Source: Candidatus Latescibacterota bacterium (GTDB lineage: Bacteria; JAAXHH01; JABIQT01). Taken from it: a DNA stretch of 6,039 nucleotides. Each line of letters starts with the position of its first letter. Position 1 is the stretch's first letter. The translations under genes were made by a program, and so were the position numbers. The DNA lies in the NCBI GenBank assembly GCA_018667995.1, contig JABIQT010000988.1:1-6039 (forward strand). Reading direction: 5' to 3'. Of this stretch, positions 1-5,433 are shown piece by piece. The notes beneath the pieces were generated by a model. It saw nothing but the letters and a program-made list of their open reading frames with translations, made no database searches and was not told the origin of the DNA.

Positions 1-1
1 A

Positions 2-283
2 TACGGTGTGAAAGATGTATTCTCGTCCTGGCTATCTGCCAACTATCCGGATCGCGCGGAAAAGGTCATGAACCGGCAGCGAGAAATGCATGGCGACAAG
101 TTGAATCTGACGAATTACGGAGAGAGGATGAAGGGGCAGGGAGCCGGCGCCAAGCAATTGGAAGATCTGTTTGAGATATCCCGCCGTCGCTCCGGATTCA
201 AATCGAACAGGCCGAGCCTCTCCATAGCACACTTTCGCCTTCCTGGTAAGCAACAGATCGACCTATTTGCAGATCTTCCGTAG
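2..283 (+). CDS. PA0069-type radical SAM protein, C-terminal end (5' truncated)
   Basis: The frame is open from the left edge and ends with TAG at 281-283, giving about 93 residues of a longer protein. The visible part has the C-terminal tail pattern I recognise from PA0069-family radical SAM proteins, which are annotated as SplB-like or DNA-repair-photolyase-like: a VKDVFSSWL helix, then YPDRAEKVMNR, then a MHGDKLN / YGERMKGQG stretch, and a final QIDLF motif. The radical SAM CxxxCxxC cluster lies upstream, outside the window, so the catalytic part cannot be inspected. The family is predicted to bind an iron-sulphur cluster in the cytoplasm; its substrate is not established to my knowledge. 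A GTG at position 8 could be taken as a start, but the homologous sequence continues upstream of it, so this is a fragment cut by the window rather than a 91-residue gene. It converges with the SRPBCC gene at 458-883. The family call rests on recalled tail motifs. Confidence 0.7.
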   Translation, partial: YGVKDVFSSWLSANYPDRAEKVMNRQREMHGDKLNLTNYGERMKGQGAGAKQLEDLFEISRRRSGFKSNRPSLSIAHFRLPGKQQIDLFADLP

Positions 284-296
284 ATGGGGAACCAAT

Positions 297-328
297 CAGT
301 TGGCCAACTGCGATCACCAAATGGATCG
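297..328. repeat. Two adjacent dyads downstream of the radical SAM gene
   Basis: CAGTTGGCCAACTG at 297-310 is a perfect 14-bp palindrome. It is directly followed by CGATC (311-315), eight bases, and GATCG (324-328), a second inverted repeat. Both lie 13-45 bp after the radical SAM stop codon. There is no T-run after them, so they do not look like a standard intrinsic terminator. They could be a protein-binding site or 3'-end RNA structure; the function is unknown. Confidence 0.4.
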
Positions 329-411
329 CATACTCAACAAGGCACATTCTGACAGGCGAGCTGGCTGAAAGATAAGTACGTAGAGGTGGGATAGCGGTAC
401 GAGGTGTATTG

Positions 412-446
412 AGAAACCGGGCGCAAGATTCTGTGCCCGGTTTCTT
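412..446. terminator. Bidirectional intrinsic terminator between convergent genes
   Basis: AGAAACCGGGC (412-422) and GCCCGGTTTCT (435-445) form a perfect 11-bp stem around a 12-base loop, followed by one more T. The A-rich foot on one arm and the T-rich foot on the other give a U-rich 3' end on both strands. The hairpin lies between the converging ends of the radical SAM gene (stop 283) and the SRPBCC gene (stop 458), where a shared terminator is expected. The U-tract is short and interrupted (TTTCTT), so termination may be partial. Confidence 0.75.
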
Positions 447-457
447 GAACGGAAAGA

Positions 458-883
458 CTATGCGAACGATGCCTTCAAATCTGACAGCAGAGCCTGGTAA
501 ATGGGGTCGCAGAATTCGGCCACGCCCCCCCCACTGTTCTCCCAGCCTGAAGTCCAGATCGCAAAGGTATGGTTGCCATCGGTGACGGGATAGAGGCTGA
601 GTTCGCCGATATAGCCGGAAACATTGTCTTTAGACACCGCCTCGGGACCATCGTCGATACTGTAGCGAAGGACCCGCGCATCGTCATCGAGCGCCACCAG
701 GGTTTCATGAAAGACCCCGTTGAGTACTCGTTTGGCGCCTATCTGCGTTCCCAAAGTATCACCCACGGCGTTGACGCTCTGGATTACGTTGGGAAAAGCG
801 GACATATTGTGAAAATCTCTGACGGCTGCCCAGACGTCCTCCACAGGTGCGGCTACAACAGTTGAGTTACAGCATCCCATCAT
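458..883 (-). CDS. SRPBCC (START/Bet v1-like) family protein
   Basis: The product is a 141-residue single-domain protein with the SRPBCC / polyketide-cyclase-2 pattern. It starts with a CNSTVVAAPVEDVWAAVRDFHNMSAFP segment (residues about 5-31; beta strand followed by the APxxxVW helix). A beta-rich middle follows (GTQIGAKRVLNG, HETLVALDDDARVLRYSI, GYIGELSLYPV), then the terminal helix YQALLSDLKASF (129-140). Length and layout fit the whole family, so the gene looks intact. Members bind hydrophobic ligands in a deep cavity; some are cyclases, aromatases or lipid carriers. The ligand here cannot be predicted. No signal peptide is seen, so it is probably cytoplasmic. Two ATG codons stand in tandem (883 and 880, minus strand). 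AAAGGAG at 893-887 lies 3 nt from the first and 6 nt from the second, so the second may be the true start. An 8-G run on the coding strand (525-532) falls inside the gene. It is divergent from the PhyH gene at 1040. Confidence 0.85.
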   Translation of the reverse strand: MMGCCNSTVVAAPVEDVWAAVRDFHNMSAFPNVIQSVNAVGDTLGTQIGAKRVLNGVFHETLVALDDDARVLRYSIDDGPEAVSKDNVSGYIGELSLYPVTDGNHTFAIWTSGWENSGGGVAEFCDPIYQALLSDLKASFA

Positions 884-932
884 TGGCTCCTTTGCTGATT
901 GAGAATGACTCTATGTTAGTTTGATTAGGTAC

Positions 933-968
933 TTGACCGGGCAAAATAGAAATGCTTGCCGAGGCAAG
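933..968. promoter_or_regulatory. Pair of related dyads, candidate operator
   Basis: Site 1 is TTGACCGGGCAA (933-944), a 12-bp dyad with one mismatched pair. Site 2 is CTTGCCGAGGCAAG (955-968), with perfect 6-bp arms around GA. Their 12-bp cores agree at 9 positions and their centres are 23 bp apart, roughly two helical turns. They lie in the 156-bp region between the divergent SRPBCC and PhyH genes and overlap the predicted minus-strand promoter, as expected for repressor sites. The regulator is not encoded in the window. Confidence 0.45.
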
Positions 969-972
969 TCAA
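943..972 (-). promoter_or_regulatory. Candidate sigma-70-type promoter for the SRPBCC gene
   Basis: On the minus strand TTGACT (972-967, 5 of 6 to consensus) and TATTTT (948-943, 4 of 6) are separated by 18 bases. Transcription would start near 936, giving a leader of about 50 nt before the SRPBCC start. A perfect dyad (955-968) fills the spacer and a related imperfect dyad (933-944) overlaps the -10 edge and predicted start. The -10 match is modest, so this is a candidate only. Confidence 0.4.
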
Positions 973-1039
973 GCACATTAGGCTTTGAAACAGACGTCAA
1001 CTCATTCAGGTTCCAGCGAAATCAGACAGGGGAAAGATC

Positions 1040-1849
1040 ATGCCCTTTACCTTCAGCGATCGACACATCGACGAGTACCACACACAAGGGTATACCGTCT
1101 TCGAGCGAATTCTGCCTCCGTCCCTCATAGCAGATCTGCGACGCGTTTCAGACAAGGCTGTTGAGCTCGCAAGGGAACAAAACGGCGGACAGATCCAGAG
1201 GCTTCAGCCCGTAGGCAAATATGATCTCGATCAGCAACCATTCATCGACTACGGAGACCTACCCGCCCTCATCGATGCAATCTCTCGGATCCTCACACCC
1301 AGACACCGGCACGGCGACCGAGACCTCTTTGGCATCCTGCTGGAACCGCGGGACAAGCCTTGGTGCACAAACTGGCATCGTGACTGGAGGGACAATGCGA
1401 TGGGACTGCCGCTCGAGAAATGGGATGCCGTTTTCTCGGATCCGAATTACTTCAATCAGATCAATTGTGCCTTGTACGAGGATTCGTGCACCTGGGTAGT
1501 TCCCGGAAGCCATTTACGCCGAGATCTGAAACGGGAGGCGGATCTGTTTCCAGACCGGCCCATTGTGGCCCCGGACCTGGATGGCATGACTTCAGAGGAG
1601 CGCGAATCCGTATGTATGGACTATACGCTTAGCATGCCTGGAGCCGTTCAGCTCCACCTATGCGCTGGCGACTTCGCCCTCTATAGGAATACACTCTGGC
1701 ATATAGGTAATTATGTGCCCTACAGACGGAGGGCAACCATTCATGACGGGGCGGTCACGCCCGAATTCAAGGCGTTCATGTCAGAGACACGAACACTTTG
1801 CGAGGAACGTAAAAAGATGGGATTTGAGATGGAAAACCCGAACAGCTAG
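1040..1849 (+). CDS. Phytanoyl-CoA dioxygenase (PhyH) family protein, intact iron site
   Basis: This 269-residue protein has the PhyH (Fe(II)/2-oxoglutarate dioxygenase) plan. An N-terminal F/YxxxGYTVFERILPP segment (about 10-27) is followed by a double-stranded beta-helix carrying the metal motif NWHRDW (H113, D115). Next comes NQINCALYEDSCTWVVPGSH (139-158, the conserved PGSH turn), then the distal ligand LWHIGN (H221) with arginines 229-231 as the likely 2-oxoglutarate anchor. All expected ligands are present, so it should be an active oxygenase that hydroxylates or otherwise oxidises a small organic substrate using O2 and 2-oxoglutarate. The substrate is unknown, and true phytanoyl-CoA is unlikely to be the only possibility. 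No signal peptide is seen. The start is supported by AGGGGA at 1028-1033, 6 nt before ATG. It probably forms a two-gene operon with the HAD gene 23 bp downstream. No convincing plus-strand promoter was found in 884-1039. Confidence 0.9.
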   Translation: MPFTFSDRHIDEYHTQGYTVFERILPPSLIADLRRVSDKAVELAREQNGGQIQRLQPVGKYDLDQQPFIDYGDLPALIDAISRILTPRHRHGDRDLFGILLEPRDKPWCTNWHRDWRDNAMGLPLEKWDAVFSDPNYFNQINCALYEDSCTWVVPGSHLRRDLKREADLFPDRPIVAPDLDGMTSEERESVCMDYTLSMPGAVQLHLCAGDFALYRNTLWHIGNYVPYRRRATIHDGAVTPEFKAFMSETRTLCEERKKMGFEMENPNS

Positions 1850-1872
1850 TCCGAGACCCGGAATTTGGAAGC

Positions 1873-2523
1873 ATGCATCCAGTCACCACTATAATGTTTG
1901 ATCTTGACGGCACCCTCACCGATCCCAAAGAGGGAATATCCCGGTGTATTCAGCATGCACTGATCCAGCTTGACGCCCCGCCGGCCCCCTCCCGTGCGTT
2001 GGAAGCTGCTATCGGGCCACCTCTCCGCCAGACCTTCGCGCTGCTCCTAAATACCGATCGTGCCGATCTCATCGAGCAGGCAATGGTGTGTTACCGCGAA
2101 AGATTCGTAGAAGTTGGTATGTACGAGAACGCTGTCTATCTCGGAATTGTGGCGATGCTGGAAACACTGAGCCCGACATACCGTCTCCTACTGGCCACAT
2201 CCAAGCCGCGCGTATACGCAGCAGCGATCGTGACCCATTTTGGATTGGCCCAATATCTTGATGGGATATATGGCAGTGAACTGGACGGTCACCTGGACCA
2301 GAAGACCGATCTTTTGCGGCACATTATTGAGATTGAACAGTTGCGGCCGGTCGAAGCCACTATGGTAGGTGACAGACACCATGATATGGTTGGTGCAAAG
2401 AACAACGGCTGCCAGGCAATAGGTGTCACATATGGTTACGGTTCCGAAGCAGAACTGCTCAATGCCGGAGCGGACCACATCTGCCAAACACCACAAGATA
2501 TCTCCGAATTCTTTGCCGCATAG
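1873..2523 (+). CDS. HAD family hydrolase, phosphoglycolate-phosphatase-like
   Basis: This 216-residue protein carries all four HAD motifs. Motif I is FDLDGTLTD with nucleophile D10 and acid/base D12. The threonine of motif II is T109 in LLLATSKP, the motif III lysine is K144 (LDQKTDLL), and motif IV is MVGDRHHDMVGAKNNG with D167 and D171 for Mg2+. Residues about 16-80 form the helical cap (subclass I). GPPLRQTF, the GSELDG loop and GVTYGYGSEAELLNAGAD match the Gph/PpaX-like group that hydrolyses phosphoglycolate, nucleoside monophosphates or sugar phosphates. It should be a cytoplasmic phosphomonoesterase of unknown substrate. The start has only a weak site (GGA at 1867-1869), which fits translation coupled to the PhyH gene upstream. 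An internal ATG at residue 8 lacks any ribosome site and would crowd motif I. The gene ends 33 bp from the convergent end of the second PhyH gene. Confidence 0.9.
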   Translation: MHPVTTIMFDLDGTLTDPKEGISRCIQHALIQLDAPPAPSRALEAAIGPPLRQTFALLLNTDRADLIEQAMVCYRERFVEVGMYENAVYLGIVAMLETLSPTYRLLLATSKPRVYAAAIVTHFGLAQYLDGIYGSELDGHLDQKTDLLRHIIEIEQLRPVEATMVGDRHHDMVGAKNNGCQAIGVTYGYGSEAELLNAGADHICQTPQDISEFFAA

Positions 2524-2556
2524 ATTTGCCAGACAATCGTGGTGGTGGCGAGCATA

Positions 2557-3354
2557 CTACTCCCAATCCGGTACATCATTACGGTTTCTTCTTTCCGGAC
2601 CGAATGCCTGCCATGCTGTGTTGAAATAGCATCTCTGTTCTTTAGTCATCATATCGATGGCTGCCTTATCGGGACGTCTGTCGTTCTGGTCATGATAGAT
2701 GGCCGCCCGGTCATTGTACTTGTAGAATAATCCATAGCGTGGGGTCTCATGCTGCCAGCTTGCGGCACCGTGCGCAAGTGTCTCGGTGAAAATGGTCGCA
2801 GACCCCTTGGGCATGGGGACGTTCTGCACCAGTGGTCCGTTGTGAGCAAATAACTCTTTTCGCTCATCTGCCGGCACGGCAAAATCTGATTTGTGTGAGC
2901 CGGGAATGCAGGCGAATCCGCCATCTTCCCCTGCTATATCCTGAAGGGCAAAAGCGACCACGGTCAGTCCGGTGTGGATCTGGTTATTCTGTACATAGTA
3001 TCGGAAATTGACGCGTCCTCCACGATGTCCGCCATGCATCTCAAATGGGGGACATCCTTTATACCGAACGAAACTGTAGGCACTCTCAAGCCGCAGCATT
3101 GGTCCGATAATATCGGACAATACACTCACAAGTTTCGGATGGTCGATCAGGTCGATGAATGGCTGCCCGTAGTTGAACAGGCTCCCAGCGTTGTACCAAG
3201 TACCATTTGCATCGTATCCATCCGGCGTCTTTTCCATGGGTGTCATATTCGTTGTGATCTTATCGATGGCCTGGTCGCAGTCGGTATCGGACAGAACGTC
3301 CTCCACCACCACGAACCCTTGAAGATCGAAAAGGTATCTCTCACGCTCCGTCAT
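2557..3354 (-). CDS. PhyH-like dioxygenase-fold protein with HxG instead of HxD
   Basis: The 265-residue product has the PhyH-family layout: YLFDLQGFVVVEDVLS near the N-terminus, GLTVVAFALQDIAGEDGGFACIPGSH (about 129-154), distal histidine H195 (TLAHGAASW) and arginine R206 (TPRYGLFYKY), the likely 2-oxoglutarate anchor. At the iron motif the sequence is MHGGHRGG (H107, G108, G109, H110): neither histidine is followed by Asp or Glu two residues on, and there is no acidic residue until D139. Loss of this ligand occurs in Fe/2OG halogenases (HxA/HxG) and also in non-catalytic members, so the activity is uncertain. I chose ATG 3354 because GGGAG (3367-3363) lies 8 nt upstream and the family normally starts here. 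TTG at 3435 or ATG at 3423 would add 27 or 23 residues but have poor ribosome sites. The gene is divergent from the oxidoreductase at 3571. Its sequence differs widely from the PhyH protein at 1040, so the two are not a recent duplication. Confidence 0.85.
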   Translation of the reverse strand: MTERERYLFDLQGFVVVEDVLSDTDCDQAIDKITTNMTPMEKTPDGYDANGTWYNAGSLFNYGQPFIDLIDHPKLVSVLSDIIGPMLRLESAYSFVRYKGCPPFEMHGGHRGGRVNFRYYVQNNQIHTGLTVVAFALQDIAGEDGGFACIPGSHKSDFAVPADERKELFAHNGPLVQNVPMPKGSATIFTETLAHGAASWQHETPRYGLFYKYNDRAAIYHDQNDRRPDKAAIDMMTKEQRCYFNTAWQAFGPERRNRNDVPDWE

Positions 3355-3469
3355 TGCCTGTTCTCCCAATTTTGTTAACCAGAAATCGTCTCCCGACTCC
3401 AATGATCCTCGGTTAGGGGCCATGGACCGGTACAAACCTGCTGGTGGCTTCGATGTCCCGTTCTTTCTC

Positions 3470-3498
3470 CTGACAGATCAGCCACATCACATTATATT
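3470..3498 (+). promoter_or_regulatory. Sigma-70-type promoter for the Gfo/Idh/MocA gene
   Basis: CTGACA (3470-3475, 5 of 6) and TATATT (3493-3498, 5 of 6) are separated by the optimal 17 bases. The start would be near 3505, giving a leader of about 66 nt before ATG 3571. Four of the six -10 bases are shared with the opposite-strand promoter. Confidence 0.6.
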
Positions 3499-3518
3499 TG
3501 CGCACTGAACTTTGTCAA
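3491..3518 (-). promoter_or_regulatory. Strong sigma-70-type promoter for the HxG PhyH gene
   Basis: On the minus strand TTGACA (3518-3513) and TATAAT (3496-3491) both match consensus perfectly, with a 16-base spacer. Transcription would start near 3484, leaving a leader of about 130 nt before ATG 3354. This leader is long and contains the in-frame upstream TTG and ATG codons. The -10 hexamer overlaps that of the plus-strand promoter. Confidence 0.7.
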
Positions 3519-3570
3519 GAAGCAGGACTCGATCCCTTTTCCAACCATTGAAATCTGTCAAGGAGCTACT

Positions 3571-4731
3571 ATGTCACGGAAGTATACCGCCGCGATCGTT
3601 GGTTGCGGTGGCATCGGCCACGCGCATATGGAAGGCTATGAACAATTCGATAATATCGAGGTCATCGGTGCCGTGGATCCAATCGAAACAGCCCGTGAGC
3701 AGTATCGTGAAGCTTTTGGTATTCCCCATGCGTTTGAATCCGTCGAAGCCATGATGGCGGAGATCAAGCCAGATATTGTGAGTGTCTGTGTTTGGCACCT
3801 CCTGCATCCCGACATGACCATTGCGGCTGCCAAGGGCGGCGCAAAAGCCGTGATCTGTGAGAAACCCATGTCTATTGGCGTGGGCGATGCCGAAAAGATG
3901 ATCGAGGCTTGTGATGCGACGGGCACAAAGCTTGTAATCAGCCACCAGCGTCGTTTCACGCCCGGCTATGAGAGGGCCCGACAGATGATCCGCGACGGTG
4001 TCATTGGCGAGCCCAATTGGGTCAATTGCACGGTAGCCGAGGGTTTGACCAACTGGGGGACCCACGCAATCGACGGCGCCAGATTCGTCCTCGATGATCC
4101 GGCCGCACTATGGGTCATGGGCGCAGTGGAACGGCAAACGGACCGATATGAGCGGGATACAGCCATTGAAGATGCCTGCATGGGATTGATCCAAATGGAG
4201 CGTAACATACAGTTGTTCATTCAGTCAGACCTGAAAAGGGAAGGAGCATCTGCAGGTGCTTTCCTCATTAGAGGAACGGAGGGGCAGCTGGATGTAAAAG
4301 AGACAAAGGTCGATCTATTCAACGCAGATACGGCTGGGTGGCAGGACATAGATCTAAACATGAAAGATGGTGACACGGCTATCGGTGGAAACACAAATGC
4401 AGCGCAGACGAGAGAGTTGCTGGAGTGGTTGGAAGGTGGACCAGAACACCGTGGCTCCGGCAACAAGGCGAGGGTCACCGTGGAGGTGATGATGGCCATG
4501 TACGAATCAGCGAGACAAAATCAAGTGATCCACCTCCCCATGGAGGAGAAGGGATACCCGCTGGATCACATGATCCAAGAAGGTAAACTTCCGGTAAGTC
4601 AGGAAGGCGCTTACGATATCCGAGGATTCCTGAAGTGGGACGGCATCGAAGGTGAGGATTACGCGAAGCTTCGCGCGGAAGGCATGAATCACCATCAGAT
4701 TATGCGAACCCTTCACGAACGCGAGGAATAA
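3571..4731 (+). CDS. Gfo/Idh/MocA family NAD(P)-dependent oxidoreductase
   Basis: This 386-residue protein has an N-terminal Rossmann domain (about 4-125) with dinucleotide motif GCGGIGHAH (11-19), a V-D pair at 35-36 after the second strand, and catalytic lysine K98 in CEKPMS. The C-terminal substrate domain contains GTHAIDGARFV (163-173) with H165 and D168, the usual catalytic histidine motif of sugar and inositol dehydrogenases. It should be a cytoplasmic enzyme oxidising or reducing a hydroxyl or keto group on a sugar, cyclitol or similar compound; the substrate cannot be set. After about residue 328 there is a tail (YPLDHMIQEGKLPV, AYDIRGFLKWDG, NHHQIMRTLHEREE) beyond the core fold, which I believe occurs in part of the family. 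The start is clear: AAGGAG at 3560-3565, 5 nt before ATG. No obvious terminator follows it before the sigma gene, so read-through is possible. Confidence 0.92.
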   Translation: MSRKYTAAIVGCGGIGHAHMEGYEQFDNIEVIGAVDPIETAREQYREAFGIPHAFESVEAMMAEIKPDIVSVCVWHLLHPDMTIAAAKGGAKAVICEKPMSIGVGDAEKMIEACDATGTKLVISHQRRFTPGYERARQMIRDGVIGEPNWVNCTVAEGLTNWGTHAIDGARFVLDDPAALWVMGAVERQTDRYERDTAIEDACMGLIQMERNIQLFIQSDLKREGASAGAFLIRGTEGQLDVKETKVDLFNADTAGWQDIDLNMKDGDTAIGGNTNAAQTRELLEWLEGGPEHRGSGNKARVTVEVMMAMYESARQNQVIHLPMEEKGYPLDHMIQEGKLPVSQEGAYDIRGFLKWDGIEGEDYAKLRAEGMNHHQIMRTLHEREE

Positions 4732-4732
4732 C

Positions 4733-4770
4733 TTGATAGACGGGAATGTCCAATTGGGTATAATGCGTTA
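4733..4770 (+). promoter_or_regulatory. Candidate promoter region of the sigma gene
   Basis: TATAAT at 4759-4764 is a perfect -10 hexamer, but the best -35 (TTGATA, 4733-4738) is 20 bases away, longer than usual. An alternative reading is an ECF-type promoter, GGAAT (4743-4747) with CGTT (4766-4769) 18 bases later, which would allow the sigma factor to transcribe its own gene. Either would leave a leader of roughly 75-85 nt. An inverted repeat CCAAA-N5-TTTGG (4774-4788) follows. Confidence 0.35.
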
Positions 4771-4840
4771 CAACCAAAAGATATTTGGACTATAGGGGTA
4801 TATAACCATTACGCCTTTCCCCAGTCAACGCGCCTAAATG

Positions 4841-4856
4841 GACATTTCGAAATGTC
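4841..4856. promoter_or_regulatory. Perfect 16-bp palindrome over the sigma start codon
   Basis: GACATTTCGAAATGTC reads the same on both strands and contains the ATG at 4852-4854. As RNA it can fold into a 6-bp stem with a UCGA loop that pairs the whole start codon; as DNA it could be an operator. Its left arm extended by two bases (TGGACATT, 4839-4846) is complementary to AATGTCCA at 4745-4752. Confidence 0.5.
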
Positions 4857-5433
4857 GGGTACTGACAGACAAGTCAATTCTAACACCTTGCCGGGGGATC
4901 CTGACGAGGCGATCAGGCTCCTCTTCGAGCGGCATCAAAGCAAAGTGTTCAATGTCTGCCTACGGCTGCTAAGTAACCGTGAGGAAGCTGAGGACATCGC
5001 GCAGGACGTGTTTGTCAAGGCCCATCAAGCGCTTGAGACGTTCCGGGGAGAGGCTGATCACGGAACCTGGCTCTACCGCATTGCTGTAAATCTGAGTTTG
5101 AACCGGCAGCGTCGTCTAAAGCGCTTGCGTTGGTTCTCTCTGGATGGACTGGCAGACAGTTTGGGTGGAGCGCAGTTTATGGATCGTGACCGTCTGCCGG
5201 GTGAGGCACTGGAAGAATCGGAACTGGAACTAATCGTACAGGAAGCCATCAACAGGCTCCCGGAGAGACAGAGAGTGGCTCTGATATTGTCCAGGTATGA
5301 AGGACTGTCGTATCAGGCGATAGCCCAAGCCATGTCCAGCACCGTCCCCTCAATCGAATCGTTACTTCACCGCGCAAAACTGAATCTTGCGAAAGGGCTT
5401 CGCCCTCACATGGAGGATCTGCGCCCCGGATAG
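4852..5433 (+). CDS. ECF-type RNA polymerase sigma factor (RpoE-like)
   Basis: This 193-residue protein has the two-domain ECF sigma layout. Region 2 covers about 20-90, with LFERHQSKVFNVCLRLL, the core-binding stretch NREEAEDIAQDVFVKA (42-57) and the -10 recognition segment FRGEADHGTWLYRIAVNLSLN (64-84). A linker (about 91-125) leads to region 4 with LPERQRVALILSRYEGLSY (136-154) and a helix-turn-helix through SIESLLHRAK (167-176) that reads the -35 element. No N- or C-terminal extra domain is present. It should direct RNA polymerase to stress or envelope-response promoters. The ATG is the only reasonable start, but its ribosome site is poor (GGA at 4840-4842, 9 nt away) and it sits in a palindrome, suggesting controlled translation. 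An anti-sigma gene follows after 132 bp, supporting membrane-linked control. The specific ECF group was not determined. Confidence 0.92.
   Translation: MSGTDRQVNSNTLPGDPDEAIRLLFERHQSKVFNVCLRLLSNREEAEDIAQDVFVKAHQALETFRGEADHGTWLYRIAVNLSLNRQRRLKRLRWFSLDGLADSLGGAQFMDRDRLPGEALEESELELIVQEAINRLPERQRVALILSRYEGLSYQAIAQAMSSTVPSIESLLHRAKLNLAKGLRPHMEDLRPG

Noticed and set aside
284-352. 22-codon frame starting right after the radical SAM stop codon
   Set aside because: No ribosome site and no recognisable peptide features; two dyads overlap it.
569-865. 98-codon plus-strand open frame opposite the SRPBCC gene
   Set aside because: The minus-strand product matches a known fold and has an AAAGGAG site; the plus-strand product matches nothing I recognise.
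991-1014. ECF-like promoter on the minus strand (GGAACCT at 1014-1008 with CGTC downstream)
   Set aside because: The spacer between GGAAC and CGTC is only about 13 bases, shorter than the usual 16-19.
1040-2523. 2-aminoethylphosphonate (PhnY-PhnZ-like) pathway
   Set aside because: PhnY is a PhyH-type enzyme, but its partner PhnZ is an HD-domain protein; the partner here is a HAD phosphatase with the Gph-like pattern, not PhnZ.
2524-2556. Terminator between the convergent HAD and PhyH-like genes
   Set aside because: The 33-bp gap has no clear stem or T-run, so no terminator could be supported.
2974-3378. 134-codon open frame on the plus strand
   Set aside because: It lies antisense within the second PhyH-like gene, whose protein has clear family motifs; the antisense translation shows no recognisable domain and no supported start.
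3355-3435. 27-residue N-terminal extension of the HxG PhyH protein from TTG 3435
   Set aside because: The frame is open, but only ATG 3354 has a good ribosome site and the family N-terminus begins there. The predicted transcript would include the extension, so it is not strictly excluded.
3574-4065. 163-codon open frame on the minus strand
   Set aside because: It mirrors the Rossmann domain of the Gfo/Idh/MocA gene and has no recognised motif or ribosome site.
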